Part shown: positions 8,799 through 17,145 of the stretch, piece after piece
How positions within the stretch are numbered: position 1 is the first letter of the stretch
How the letters are laid out: each line of letters starts with the position of its first letter
Assembly (NCBI GenBank): GCA_021777215.1
Contig: JAJYDS010000008.1
Span: forward strand, 1-52,326
Reading direction: 5' to 3'
DNA from: a bacterium
GTDB lineage: Bacteria; Babelota; Babeliae; Babelales; Vermiphilaceae
Length of the DNA: 52,326 nt
The notes under the pieces: generated by a model
Seen by the model: the letters and a program-made list of their open reading frames with translations, nothing else
Databases searched by the model: none
What the model was told of the DNA's origin: nothing
Position numbers and translations under genes: made by a program

Positions 8799-9010
8799 CC
8801 CACAAGATCAATTTTGCGCGCAAAATAAAGTCTTTTTTGGGCAAACAAAAAAAGTTATCCACCAAAAATCGCTCCATCTATTATTATTATATTCTCCATA
8901 TATAACTAAAACAGAATAATAGAAAAAGCAAAAAGGGAAGATTTTGAGGTTGTTCGATAGAGATGAAAACAAAAAATACCAGACCCCGAGCTTTTCTTTC
9001 CCCTCTTTTT

Positions 9011-9019
9011 TGATACAAT
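9011..9019 (+). promoter_or_regulatory. Extended -10 promoter of nusA-infB
   Basis: TGATACAAT at 9011-9019 matches an extended -10 (TGnTATAAT with one change). There is no good -35, which extended -10 promoters do not require. A start near 9026 would leave a leader of about 35 nt before the GTG of nusA. Confidence 0.55.
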
Positions 9020-9060
9020 GGGGTAAGTAGCATTTTTTTTAGTGTATTTCAGGGGAAGCC

Positions 9061-10152
9061 GTGAAACTTTCAGAGGTAATTGAAGAATTAGTTGAAGAGC
9101 GAGGGCTGGACAGAGAGCTTTTGAGCGATATTATTCGCGAAGGCATGCTTGCCGCCTATCAAAAAAAATACCCTGAACTCAACCTTAAGGCAACGTATGA
9201 GCCGCAAACTGACGAGATTACAATCAGTGTTGAAAAAAGAGTTGTGGTCGCAGTAGAAGATGATGCTTGTCAGTTGAGCCTTAAAAAAGCAAAAAACTTG
9301 AATAAAAATGCTGAGATTGACGATCTGATGTGGGTTCCTTTTGAGGGGCCTATTGGTCGCATTGAAGTGCTTCGCGCTCGTCAGGTTATTGCCAGCAAGA
9401 TCCGCTCTCTAGAGTCTGCAGCTGTTTACAATGAATTTAAAGAGAAAGAGGGCTCTATCATCCATGGTGTTATTCACAAATGCGAGTTGGGAGGTACTGC
9501 CGTCAAGCTTGATGACAGTATGGGTTTTTTGCCAAAATCTCTTTCGATTCCCGGAGACAAGTGTGCGGTTGGGTATCCGATTAAGGTATTGCTCAAAGAG
9601 GTTTTGCCTGAGCCTCGACACGAGAATCAACTCATTTTAGACCGGTCTTCGGAGCTTTTTTTACAGCGTCTTTTTGAGCTTGAGATTCCTGAGGTTTTTG
9701 AAAAGCTTGTAGAGGTTAAAGGAATTGCCCGTGTGCCAGGATACAAGTCGAAGATTGCTGTTGTTTCCAATGACACCAATATTGATCCGGTAGGAACTTG
9801 CGTTGGTGTCGGCGGTAGCCGCATTAAGCCTATTCTTAAAGAATTGGGCGGTGAAAAAATCGATGTGATAGCTTGGAGTGCCAATCGTGAAACTTTTATA
9901 AAGGACGCGTTAAAGCCCGCTGAAATTGAGCGCGTTGAAATGATCGATGCCACAGCTGCACAGGTCTGGTTGGCAGAGGAGCAACGTTCTTTGGCTATTG
10001 GCAAAATGGGACAAAATATTTCTCTTGCAGCCAAACTCACCGGCGTGTCAATCCAATTGGCTCAACGTGCTGAAGGTGAAAAAAAAGAGGTTGCCTTTGA
10101 GGAGCGGGAGCTTTCTGAATCTAATCATAACGGCGAAGACGTGCACGAGTAA
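9061..10152 (+). CDS. nusA: Transcription termination/antitermination factor NusA
   Basis: The 363-residue protein contains the NusA N-terminal RNA polymerase-binding domain (about 1-125, opening KLSEVIEELVEERGLDRELL), an S1 domain (about 130-200) and two KH domains. The KH signature is seen in GTCVGVGGSRIKPILKEL. It binds elongating RNA polymerase and modulates pausing, termination and antitermination. It ends in an acidic tail without the C-terminal AR repeats of enterobacterial NusA, as in many other phyla. The start is GTG 9061 with AGGGGA at 9051-9056. rimP, the usual upstream neighbour, is absent, and infB follows after 89 nt. Confidence 0.95.
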   Translation: MKLSEVIEELVEERGLDRELLSDIIREGMLAAYQKKYPELNLKATYEPQTDEITISVEKRVVVAVEDDACQLSLKKAKNLNKNAEIDDLMWVPFEGPIGRIEVLRARQVIASKIRSLESAAVYNEFKEKEGSIIHGVIHKCELGGTAVKLDDSMGFLPKSLSIPGDKCAVGYPIKVLLKEVLPEPRHENQLILDRSSELFLQRLFELEIPEVFEKLVEVKGIARVPGYKSKIAVVSNDTNIDPVGTCVGVGGSRIKPILKELGGEKIDVIAWSANRETFIKDALKPAEIERVEMIDATAAQVWLAEEQRSLAIGKMGQNISLAAKLTGVSIQLAQRAEGEKKEVAFEERELSESNHNGEDVHE

Positions 10153-10241
10153 TTGTTGGTTTTAGCCAACCTTGGGCCTTGTTGTGCTGTGATTCGGAGC
10201 TTAAGAGAGTGTAATAAGCCTTAACCTTGTGAGTTGAAGCA

Positions 10242-12356
10242 ATGCGTATTTACGAATTTTCAAAAGAGTTGGCCATTGCAACGAAAGATGTTTTGGCGGC
10301 GCTGGCCGAGGGTGGGTTTGAAGCAAAAAACCACATGTCTGTTATCACTCCAGAGGCTATTGACTTTTTGCGTAAAAAATTTGCTACCCAGGAGAAAAAA
10401 GTGTCATCATCGGTTCAAGGGCGAGAAAGAGTTTCTCCAAACTCACAGGGGAAAATAGAAAAAAGCGTTGCATTAGAAAAAGCTTCGCATAAAACAGTTG
10501 AAAAAAGAGAAGCGGCTGTAGAGGCTTTGGCTGTTGATAAAAAAACTCGCGACGCTGAGGCGCCAATAAAAAAGAGAGAGTCCAAGCAAGATGTTTCTAG
10601 TCAGAACACCAAGAAAAGTGCGCCCGAATTGGTAGCGAGTCATACTCCTGCTTTAACAGAATTAATTCTCAAGCCGACGAGCGTTGCTGATCTTGCTGTC
10701 GCGCTTAATCGTCCGGTGACGGAAATTATAGTGACGTTGCTTAAATGGGGTATGGTTACAAGCAAAAATCAAATTATGGGCGATGATATTGTTGCTCGGC
10801 TGGCGGAGCACTATCAAGCAAAGTCTGTGCGTCCTGCTGCCGAAAAAATGTCTGAACAAAAGATGGTCAAAGAGGTTGTCGCCAAAGATAAAAGTTCTAA
10901 GGCGCGTCCGCCCATTGTAGTTGTTTTGGGCCATGTTGATCATGGGAAAACCAGTTTGCTTGATTTTATTCGCAAAACGCGGGTTGCTGCCAAAGAAAAG
11001 GGTGGTATTACACAGCATCTTGGCGCCTATCAAGTGCATATTCCTCAGGGTGATATTATTTTTCTTGATACACCCGGGCATGAAGCTTTTCCTAAGATTC
11101 GTATGCGTGGTTTGCGGGTTGCAGATATAGCTGTTTTGGTTGTTGCGGCCGATGATGGAGTTATGCCGCAAACAATTGAGGCTATTAAGTTTGCAAAGTC
11201 AGCAGAAGTTCCTCTTGTGGTTGCTCTTAATAAAATTGATAAAGTTGATAAGGCGCGTCTTGAGGTGTTGCGTCGTCAACTAGCTCAATATGACTTGCTT
11301 CCAGAAGAATGGGGTGGAGATGTGGTGTGTATACCTGTTTCGGCAAAGACGGGAGAAGGTGTTGAGCGTTTGCTTGAAATGATCGTTCTGCAGGCCCAGA
11401 TGATGGAGTTGCAGGCCCAAATGTCTGGCCCTGGTGTTGGCTATGTTTTGGAAGCAAAAATTGAAAAAGGGCGAGGTCCGGTTGCAACTTTGATTTGTCG
11501 TCAAGGTCTGGTCTCGGTAGGAGATTACTTTTTATGTGGCAAGACAGGTGGTAAGATAAGTTCCTTGGTTAATTCATTTGGGGAGCGGCTTGAGGAGGCT
11601 GGCCCTACTATACCAGTACTTGTTGCAGGTTTTGCGGACTTGCCAGAAGCTGGGGATTCTTTTGAGGTTGTTTCGAAGGAGCAGTACCGTAAGGCGGGTG
11701 TTGATACTGTTGTTCGCCAGACCGTCACTGAACGGGTCACTCCTGAAGAAGGTTCAATACCATTGATAGTAAAAGCTGATAGCGATTCGTCGAAGGAAGC
11801 TATTATTGATGCAATGCATAAACTTTCAAAAAAAATAAAAAAGAATTTTAATGTTGTGTATGCCAGTTTGGGAGACATTGCTGAAAGTGATGTAGATTTA
11901 GCGGCAAATACTGGCGCATCTATTCTTGCATTTCATGTTAAATCAGAACAAAATTCTCTTTTTCTTGCGCAACAGCGCAAAGTTTCTATTTATTCATTTT
12001 ATATTATTTATAAACTTTTAGAGTTTCTTGAAGAGCTTGCTCAAAAAAATAAAGCTGTTGTTATGGTTCAAAAGAAAATTGGCCAAGCAAGTGTTGTCCG
12101 TGTTTTTGATATTAAAGGCGTGGGTGTTATTGCGGGATGTCAGGTTCGTGATGGTCGCTTTTCGCGCGATGGTTCGGTTGTTATTTATCGTTCGGGTAAA
12201 AAGATTGGTGAAGGCAAAATTAAGAGTTTGCAACGCGAAAAGAAAGCAGTTAAAGAGGTGCACACGGGCTTTGAATGCGGATTTCTTGTTGAAGGTTTTG
12301 TAGACTTTGCTGTTGATGATACCGTTGAATGCTTTTTGGAAGTTCCTCAAGTATAA
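10242..12356 (+). CDS. infB: Translation initiation factor IF-2
   Basis: A 704-residue GTPase that places initiator tRNA on the ribosome and promotes subunit joining. An IF2-N motif begins the protein ([20 protein letters not shown]). A Lys/Glu-rich linker and a second IF2-N-like segment (about 140-195) follow. The G domain has G1 GHVDHGKT (230-237), G3 DTPGHEAF and G4 NKID. The C-terminal domains II-IV are complete. Length is at the short end for IF-2 because the linker is short. It is in the usual nusA-infB order, and neither rbfA nor truB follows. Confidence 0.97.
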   Translation: MRIYEFSKELAIATKDVLAALAEGGFEAKNHMSVITPEAIDFLRKKFATQEKKVSSSVQGRERVSPNSQGKIEKSVALEKASHKTVEKREAAVEALAVDKKTRDAEAPIKKRESKQDVSSQNTKKSAPELVASHTPALTELILKPTSVADLAVALNRPVTEIIVTLLKWGMVTSKNQIMGDDIVARLAEHYQAKSVRPAAEKMSEQKMVKEVVAKDKSSKARPPIVVVLGHVDHGKTSLLDFIRKTRVAAKEKGGITQHLGAYQVHIPQGDIIFLDTPGHEAFPKIRMRGLRVADIAVLVVAADDGVMPQTIEAIKFAKSAEVPLVVALNKIDKVDKARLEVLRRQLAQYDLLPEEWGGDVVCIPVSAKTGEGVERLLEMIVLQAQMMELQAQMSGPGVGYVLEAKIEKGRGPVATLICRQGLVSVGDYFLCGKTGGKISSLVNSFGERLEEAGPTIPVLVAGFADLPEAGDSFEVVSKEQYRKAGVDTVVRQTVTERVTPEEGSIPLIVKADSDSSKEAIIDAMHKLSKKIKKNFNVVYASLGDIAESDVDLAANTGASILAFHVKSEQNSLFLAQQRKVSIYSFYIIYKLLEFLEELAQKNKAVVMVQKKIGQASVVRVFDIKGVGVIAGCQVRDGRFSRDGSVVIYRSGKKIGEGKIKSLQREKKAVKEVHTGFECGFLVEGFVDFAVDDTVECFLEVPQV

Positions 12357-12371
12357 TATTCATTGCTAGAG

Positions 12372-12399
12372 TTGCTTTTTCTGTACGTTGAACTATAGT
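12372..12399 (+). promoter_or_regulatory. Promoter of the wecA-like gene
   Basis: TTGCTT (12372-12377), 16 bp, TATAGT (12394-12399). The -10 box is the first part of an inverted repeat, so binding of a regulator there would block initiation. Confidence 0.5.
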
Positions 12400-12427
12400 A
12401 GCTGGGAAAAATGGGATAGCTACTATA
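12394..12427. promoter_or_regulatory. 10-bp inverted repeat overlapping the -10 box
   Basis: TATAGTAGCT (12394-12403) and AGCTACTATA (12418-12427) are perfect complements with a purine-rich 14-nt centre (GGGAAAAATGGGAT). No T tract follows, so it is not a terminator. It may be an operator or a leader hairpin 26 nt before the wecA-like ATG. Confidence 0.45.
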
Positions 12428-12453
12428 TCTGGTTGCAGTAAAAAGGGATTAGT

Positions 12454-13455
12454 ATGAATAGCTTGCTGGTGAATTCTTTTTTTGCCTTAGGTATATCGTT
12501 TCTTGTTACTTTTGCTCTTGTTCCTCTTCTTTCTTCTTTAGCTCGTCGCATACATTTTCTTGATGTTCCTGATGGAACCATTAAGCAACATAGCAAACCC
12601 GTTCCCTATCTTGGGGGTGTCGCAGTGTATCTTGGTTTTTTGTGCGCATTTGTTTTTGTATTACCGTTTCAGAATTCTCTTATCTCTTTTTTAATAGGGG
12701 CAACTTTGTTGCTTTTTATCGGATTGATGGATGATTTTTTTGTTTTAAAGCCCTATCAAAAATTCTTTGGGCAATTAATAAGTGCTTTTTGTTTTTTAAA
12801 GGCAGGTTTTTATCTTAAAGAACATTTTTTTTCTTCAGGTGAATTGTTAACTGTAGGATTGTCTTTACTTTGGATTCTGAGCATTATTAATGCTTTTAAT
12901 TTAATTGATGTCATGGATGGCCTTGCGACATTGGTTGCTTTATTAGCCGCAGGTGGTTTTATAGCTATTGCAATAGCTTGTCACAATGGGGCGCTTGTAT
13001 TACTTTTTTGTTCCCTTATAGGAGCGTTGGCGGCATTTTTTCTGTTTAATCGCCCTCCAGCTCAAATCTATCTTGGAGATGCAGGTTCTCTGTTTTTGGG
13101 AGGGGTTTTTGCGGCAGCACCCTTTTTATTTCCTTGGGGTATGTACACTATTTATGGTTTTTTGACCCCTATAATTATTTTAGTAATCCCTTTATTGGAG
13201 GTTGTCTCTCTTATTGTTATTCGCCGGTATAAAAAAATCCCTTTTTATAGGGGAAGTCCTGATCATTTCTCCCATTATTTATTGCGAAATGGATGGAATA
13301 AATGGGGTATTTTGGGCTATATTGCCTTGTTAGGATGTGTGGGGGCAGGAGTGGCTCACGAATTTTTCTTAGGGTATTTATCCCTAGCCCAGATGGTTGG
13401 CGTGGGGGGTGTTTTTTTGGGGCTTTGGTTTGGGCTGCTTTTTGTGAAAGAATAA
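12454..13455 (+). CDS. WecA/TagO-type polyprenyl-phosphate sugar-1-phosphate transferase
   Basis: An integral membrane enzyme of the MraY/WecA family with about ten hydrophobic helices over 333 residues. It would transfer a sugar phosphate from a UDP-sugar to undecaprenyl phosphate, starting assembly of a cell-surface glycan. Family motifs are DVPDGTIKQHSKPVPYLGG, MDDFF, the Mg-binding NLIDVMDGL, IYLGDAGS and, near the end, SPDHFSHYLL. The PVPYLGG loop and the C-terminal HFSHYLL (an HxxH-type motif) fit WecA/TagO better than MraY, and no other peptidoglycan gene adjoins it. AAGGGAT precedes the ATG. The sugar specificity is unknown. Confidence 0.88.
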   Translation: MNSLLVNSFFALGISFLVTFALVPLLSSLARRIHFLDVPDGTIKQHSKPVPYLGGVAVYLGFLCAFVFVLPFQNSLISFLIGATLLLFIGLMDDFFVLKPYQKFFGQLISAFCFLKAGFYLKEHFFSSGELLTVGLSLLWILSIINAFNLIDVMDGLATLVALLAAGGFIAIAIACHNGALVLLFCSLIGALAAFFLFNRPPAQIYLGDAGSLFLGGVFAAAPFLFPWGMYTIYGFLTPIIILVIPLLEVVSLIVIRRYKKIPFYRGSPDHFSHYLLRNGWNKWGILGYIALLGCVGAGVAHEFFLGYLSLAQMVGVGGVFLGLWFGLLFVKE

Positions 13456-13537
13456 AAAAGAGCCCAAATTCCAGTCTTTTTCATAAAATCAGAAAAAAAC
13501 AATATGTTGCTTTTTTGTTGCTTTCCGTGGAATGCAA

Positions 13538-13565
13538 TTGTTTTTATAAAAAAATAGCGTAAAAT
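13538..13565 (+). promoter_or_regulatory. Possible promoter in the long gap after the wecA-like gene
   Basis: TTGTTT (13538-13543), 16 bp, TAAAAT (13560-13565). It would start transcription near 13572, ahead of a structured non-coding stretch. Confidence 0.4.
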
Positions 13566-13571
13566 AGGGGT

Positions 13572-13812
13572 GTAGTTGTTGTTGCTTTTTTCCGGCGTTA
13601 TGAGTTGTTGCAAAATTTATAGTGGCCTGGGAAAATAAGTACAGCTTAGTTGACAGAGGTGTTACTCCTCTCTACAACAATGCGATGAAGGAAGTATGGT
13701 TAGAAGCACTGCTTGAGGGGAGTAATAGATTAAGATCTTGGAAATTTTTTCGCTACAGTTCCTTCTTAGCTCATAAGATCTTATTCTATTACTTTGCCTC
13801 GTTTTTTATTCT
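13572..13812 (+). ncRNA. Candidate structured non-coding RNA of unknown class
   Basis: The 500-bp gap between the wecA-like gene and nfo holds no convincing protein. From a possible promoter it runs through a small hairpin (AGAGG...CCTCT around 13655-13672). It ends at a 19-bp stem with one mismatch (13721-13739 with 13775-13793) followed by TTTTTT at 13802-13807. Promoter, stems and terminator about 240 nt apart suggest an independent RNA gene. I could not match it to tmRNA, RNase P RNA, 6S or SRP RNA by eye. A 91-codon GTG-started frame spans 13622-13897 but has no ribosome binding site, and the hairpin lies inside it. Confidence 0.35.
13714..13810 (+). terminator. Long imperfect hairpin with T tract
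   Basis: AGTAATAGATTAAGATCTT (13721-13739) pairs with 13775-13793 with a single mismatch, extended outside by GAGG/CCTC, with a 35-nt loop. GTTTTTTATT follows directly. This is typical of a rho-independent terminator in form, though the loop is long. Confidence 0.55.
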
Positions 13813-13955
13813 TCCTAGATCAAGAAATATGCTTTCCCGTCGATATTTTGTTTTTATTTTATATACCGGTTTGCATATTTTAAACCCATCACCCTGATCT
13901 GTTACTATTTGTATTTTGCGCATACAACAACAAAGAAAATTTTTTAGGCAAGCGT

Positions 13956-14816
13956 TTAGTGTACAAGTTTTTTTAATATGTCCATGTTCTGTGCATAACT
14001 TTCTAGAGTATCGTTAGGGGTCTCAAGAATTTTCGGAATTGCATGAAAACGCTCATCGTTACATAGCAAGCGAAACGCTTCAAGTCTCAGGCAGCCCTGT
14101 CCAATTTCTTCATGTCGATCAATACATGATCCCAATTCTTTTTTTGAGTCATTAACGTGTATTGTTTTTAGATTCTGTATGCCACAGATTTTATCAAAAT
14201 TGCTCATGGTTTGTTCATATGTTTGCGGGGTGCGTAGGTCATACCCCGCAGCAAAAATATGACAAGTGTCTAAACAAAACCCAATGTTTTTTTTGTGATG
14301 ACTTAATTCGCGTATTGTAGCTAATTGTTCAAAATGTCTGCAAACAGTTGTGCCCTGCCCTGCCATGGTCTCTAGTAGTAAAATGGTTCTACCAGAATAT
14401 GTTTCATAAAGTTGATCAATGTTGTTGGCAATCTTTTTTAGAGCCCATGGTTCTGATTCTGTTACATATGCTCCTGGATGTATTACTAAATAAGGTATGC
14501 CTAAAAGATCGCAGCGTTGTAATTCATGGTTAGCCGCCGTTATAGATTTTTTTTCTATTTCGGTATTAGGGGAGCAGAGGTTTATTAGGTATGAGGCATG
14601 GGCTACAATACAGGTTATAGATGATTGCTTAGCGGCGTTTTTAAAAAGGGTGATTTCTTCATCTGAAAGTTGTCTTGCCAACCATTGGCGATTGTTTTTT
14701 GTGAATAATTGTATAGCGGTACAGTGTATTGACTCGCCGCTTTCTATAGCCTTTTCAAGTCCACCAGCTATAGACATATGTGCGCCAAGCAGCAACTGTT
14801 TGTTTGTTTTTTGCAT
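13956..14816 (-). CDS. nfo: Endonuclease IV (AP endonuclease)
   Basis: TIM-barrel enzyme with three metal ions that cuts DNA 5' to abasic sites, completing the repair begun by glycosylases such as the family 4 UDG encoded in this window. The metal-ligand motifs are all present in order: VAHASYL, VIHPGAY, LLETMAGQG, CLDTCHIFAAG, IHVNDSKKELGS, DRHEEIG and ILETP. The start is taken as ATG 14814-14816 (MQKTNKQLLLGAHMS), with AAGAGC upstream, giving 286 residues. An in-frame TTG eight codons earlier (14840) is possible but would place the ribosome binding site inside the gene. It is divergent from the barrel-like protein gene. Confidence 0.95.
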   Translation of the reverse strand: MQKTNKQLLLGAHMSIAGGLEKAIESGESIHCTAIQLFTKNNRQWLARQLSDEEITLFKNAAKQSSITCIVAHASYLINLCSPNTEIEKKSITAANHELQRCDLLGIPYLVIHPGAYVTESEPWALKKIANNIDQLYETYSGRTILLLETMAGQGTTVCRHFEQLATIRELSHHKKNIGFCLDTCHIFAAGYDLRTPQTYEQTMSNFDKICGIQNLKTIHVNDSKKELGSCIDRHEEIGQGCLRLEAFRLLCNDERFHAIPKILETPNDTLESYAQNMDILKKLVH

Positions 14817-14919
14817 ACAAGCTCTTTTTGTAGAGGCCAATCAATCTATTTTATTTGACAAATAAGGAGAAATTATTACGATAGCATTCAGCTAAAGAAT
14901 AGCGTATTTTTTATTTGCT

Positions 14920-14944
14920 AAAAAGGAGTCGATGACTCTTTTTT
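14920..14944 (+). terminator. Terminator-like hairpin in the leader of the barrel protein
   Basis: GGAGTC-GAT-GACTC flanked by A and T runs forms a stem of about ten pairs with one bulge, followed by a T-rich tract (to about 14962). It sits 35 nt before the ATG at 14979. A terminator between divergent starts makes sense only as a leader attenuator or as a stop for transcription entering from upstream. Confidence 0.45.
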
Positions 14945-14978
14945 AGTTTTTCCCCCTTTTTTAGGTTTAAAGGATTAT

Positions 14979-16988
14979 ATGAAAAAGATTCCTGGCATCC
15001 AGCGGGTATTGCGTCAGGTTTTTATGTGCAGTTGTTTTTTTGCAGCTTCCCAGCTCCGTGCAGATGCTATAAAAGACGCCTTGTTAGCACCTCCTACTTC
15101 AGATTTGCTTTGGAACTATGCCGGTACCTTTAGACCTGAAATGTTTTATGGCAAAAATATAAGTTTGCTGAATAATTGCAATCCCGAAGACCGCATTTGG
15201 TATATGAAGCATACACTTGATTTAGTGTTGGCTCTCGCATACGGTGCTAAGAGTTACGGAAAAACGGTAGCAGATTTAAAAATTACGTGGCGTAATAAAG
15301 CTATTTGGGGTGATCCTTATAGTATTGCTGCCACAACGCTTGATACGACCAAAGTTCTTGATTATGTAATGCCGCCACACAATCATGCCATACCACGTCT
15401 TTTTAATTGGATGCGGGAGATATGGTTGCGGTTTGATTTGGCTCAAGCTCTCGGTTTATCATGCGCGAATCAACATACTTTCATGGCGGGTATTTTCCCC
15501 TTTCAATTGGGTCGCGGCATTGCGCTTGGTGATGCATATGCGGTAGGACCTGATCCTCTTGGCTTTTATACTGATTTTATTGTTGACCAGTATGCGCCGG
15601 GATTAAAATTTTCAGGTGATATTGTTGCTAAAAAACTCGCATATGATTTATACGTAGCAATTCTTAATAATCGCTCTGATGATTTACGGTGGACTGGTGA
15701 ACGAATTCGTGCGCAAGAAATTGGTCGTATGGATAAGCCAGAACGTGGTTTTGGTGTAGTTAACTATATCGTAGCTGGTCATCTTAATTGGCAAGTTTTT
15801 GATACAAAAAAAATGGGAAAATTGAGTTTAGAACCATATTGGCTTTTCAATAGTGATCCTGAACAACGTGTTATTTTTTTAAGTGACGCACAAAGCAAAT
15901 TAGCTACATTAGGTTTTGCGGGCGAATATGTAGGGGATCTCTTTGAATGCGGTTTCGATACCGCTGCAAATATTGGTCATCAACGGGTCAAAGGAATTGA
16001 TCGCAATACTATACAAGCAGAAAACAGAAATGGTTGCTTTGTGTTTGTCAATAGTCATGTGCGTGCTGGAGCAGCCAATGGACCAAAAATTCTTTTTGTT
16101 ACTGGAGATGATTCAAAGCCGGGCACTGCTCAATATCTTATTACCCAGCAGCGGTTGAGTGAGCATATTGGCGAGAATTTGGAGATGGAAAATGGTAAAT
16201 GTATTGGTATGGCAAAAACAGCGGTCTGTTGTTGCGATACTCCGACCGATGTAACTCTGTTTAATGCAAGCAATCGCTATCGCGATGGATATATTAACAA
16301 ATATGAAGGATGGATGTTTGTCGCTGATTTGGCTGTGTGGCTGTATAAAAAAGATCTAAGGTTTGCGACAATGGCAGGTATTGCCTCAGGTGATGATGAT
16401 CCAAATTTTGAAACTAAAGATGGTAATTATAAGGGGTTTATTGGATTGCAAGAAATTTATTCAGGAAAAAGGGTGCGTAGTGCATTTGTTCTTGGCGGTG
16501 CGGGTAAATTACGTCGCCCTATGGCCTTGCCAATTGGTAATCAAGCACCACGCCAATTTGCCATTAATGTTTCTCGTTTTAGTGATTTAGTATTTGGTGG
16601 CATAGGGCTAAATTGGAAACCTACCGATTGGGAAAAAACTTTTGCCTTTAACCCAAATGTGCTTGTCTACTGGGAAGAAAAACCAACTAAATGTTTTAAT
16701 TTAGCTACAAAAAAAGATGATCCACTCAAATTGGCCAACACTTATCTAGGATTGGAAGCTAACTTGTTTGTTGATTACTTTATCTTACGAGATTTGCGTT
16801 TCTTTTTAGTCACCTCCTTCTTCTTTCCTGGTAGACACTTTTCTGATATTCGGGGTAAGCCAATTGATGATATTCAGCTGCGCAGGTTAGATAGACTTGA
16901 TCGTTCTGGCTTCAATCAGTCACGTATCCCAAATATTGGGGATAATATTGCCTATACCTTTAACGTTGGCTGTGAATTCAAATTCTAG
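14979..16988 (+). CDS. Predicted outer-membrane beta-barrel protein, family not recognised
   Basis: The 669-residue protein begins with a Sec-type signal peptide (basic MKKIPGIQRVLRQ, a hydrophobic stretch and a likely cut after QLRADA, about residue 30). It ends in the aromatic-terminal beta-strand pattern of barrels (NVGCEFKF, last residue Phe). The body is rich in alternating hydrophobic strands and Gly/Asn turns. It has a Cys cluster (AVCCCD, about residue 413) that is unusual for outer-membrane proteins. I recognise no enzyme motif. AAAGGA precedes the ATG. Porin or carbohydrate-type channel is the most reasonable guess, possibly lineage-specific. Confidence 0.7.
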   Translation: MKKIPGIQRVLRQVFMCSCFFAASQLRADAIKDALLAPPTSDLLWNYAGTFRPEMFYGKNISLLNNCNPEDRIWYMKHTLDLVLALAYGAKSYGKTVADLKITWRNKAIWGDPYSIAATTLDTTKVLDYVMPPHNHAIPRLFNWMREIWLRFDLAQALGLSCANQHTFMAGIFPFQLGRGIALGDAYAVGPDPLGFYTDFIVDQYAPGLKFSGDIVAKKLAYDLYVAILNNRSDDLRWTGERIRAQEIGRMDKPERGFGVVNYIVAGHLNWQVFDTKKMGKLSLEPYWLFNSDPEQRVIFLSDAQSKLATLGFAGEYVGDLFECGFDTAANIGHQRVKGIDRNTIQAENRNGCFVFVNSHVRAGAANGPKILFVTGDDSKPGTAQYLITQQRLSEHIGENLEMENGKCIGMAKTAVCCCDTPTDVTLFNASNRYRDGYINKYEGWMFVADLAVWLYKKDLRFATMAGIASGDDDPNFETKDGNYKGFIGLQEIYSGKRVRSAFVLGGAGKLRRPMALPIGNQAPRQFAINVSRFSDLVFGGIGLNWKPTDWEKTFAFNPNVLVYWEEKPTKCFNLATKKDDPLKLANTYLGLEANLFVDYFILRDLRFFLVTSFFFPGRHFSDIRGKPIDDIQLRRLDRLDRSGFNQSRIPNIGDNIAYTFNVGCEFKF

Positions 16989-17029
16989 TATTTTTGAAAG
17001 TAGCTACTTGTTTTAATTGTTTACACTGT

Positions 17030-17074
17030 CCCCTTGTCTGGACTTGGTTTTATGCCAGAGATATTATCAAGGGG
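17030..17074 (+). promoter_or_regulatory. Two-stage hairpin between the barrel gene and aspS
   Basis: CCCCTTG (17030-17036) pairs with CAAGGGG (17068-17074), and inside it TCTGG (17037-17041) pairs with CCAGA (17055-17059). The downstream sequence is only moderately T-rich (ATTTCTTG). It may terminate the barrel-protein transcript or lie in the leader of aspS. Confidence 0.4.
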
Positions 17075-17145
17075 GATTTCTTGTGTTATTCTGAAGCTTT
17101 ATTGAGCATATGATTTAAGATAATTTGGGTTTATCGGGGAAAACA

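Larger units (their letters stand above)
8611..8945. other. Putative chromosomal replication origin (oriC)
   Basis: A non-coding block with nine exact copies of TTATCCACC, one base from the canonical DnaA box TTATCCACA. Four are on the minus strand (8613-8621, 8625-8633, 8637-8645, 8648-8656). Four are on the plus strand (8753-8761, 8765-8773, 8776-8784, 8788-8796), and a ninth is at 8855-8863. Within each arm the copies are 11-12 bp apart, about one helical turn. An AT-rich stretch (about 8866-8945) follows and could be the unwinding element. A 16-bp palindrome ATTTTGCGCGCAAAAT lies at 8811-8826. Plus-strand genes left of it are A/C-rich and those right of it G/T-rich, as expected at an origin. 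dnaA is not in the window. Plasmid-type iterons or a transcriptional DnaA target are alternatives. Confidence 0.7.

Noticed and set aside
8611-8863. CRISPR array formed by the TTATCCACC repeats
   Set aside because: Units are 9 bp with 2-3 bp linkers and occur on both strands, so there are no spacers.
8518-8905. Several 60-85-codon frames across the repeat block
   Set aside because: Their sequence is only the translated repeat (VDNLVDKWW-type), and there is no ribosome binding site.
10662-11171. 169-codon antisense frame inside infB
   Set aside because: Shadow of a strongly coding region; no start signals.
13622-13897. 91-residue protein in the gap before nfo
   Set aside because: GTG start without a ribosome binding site, no recognisable domain, and a terminator-like hairpin inside the frame.
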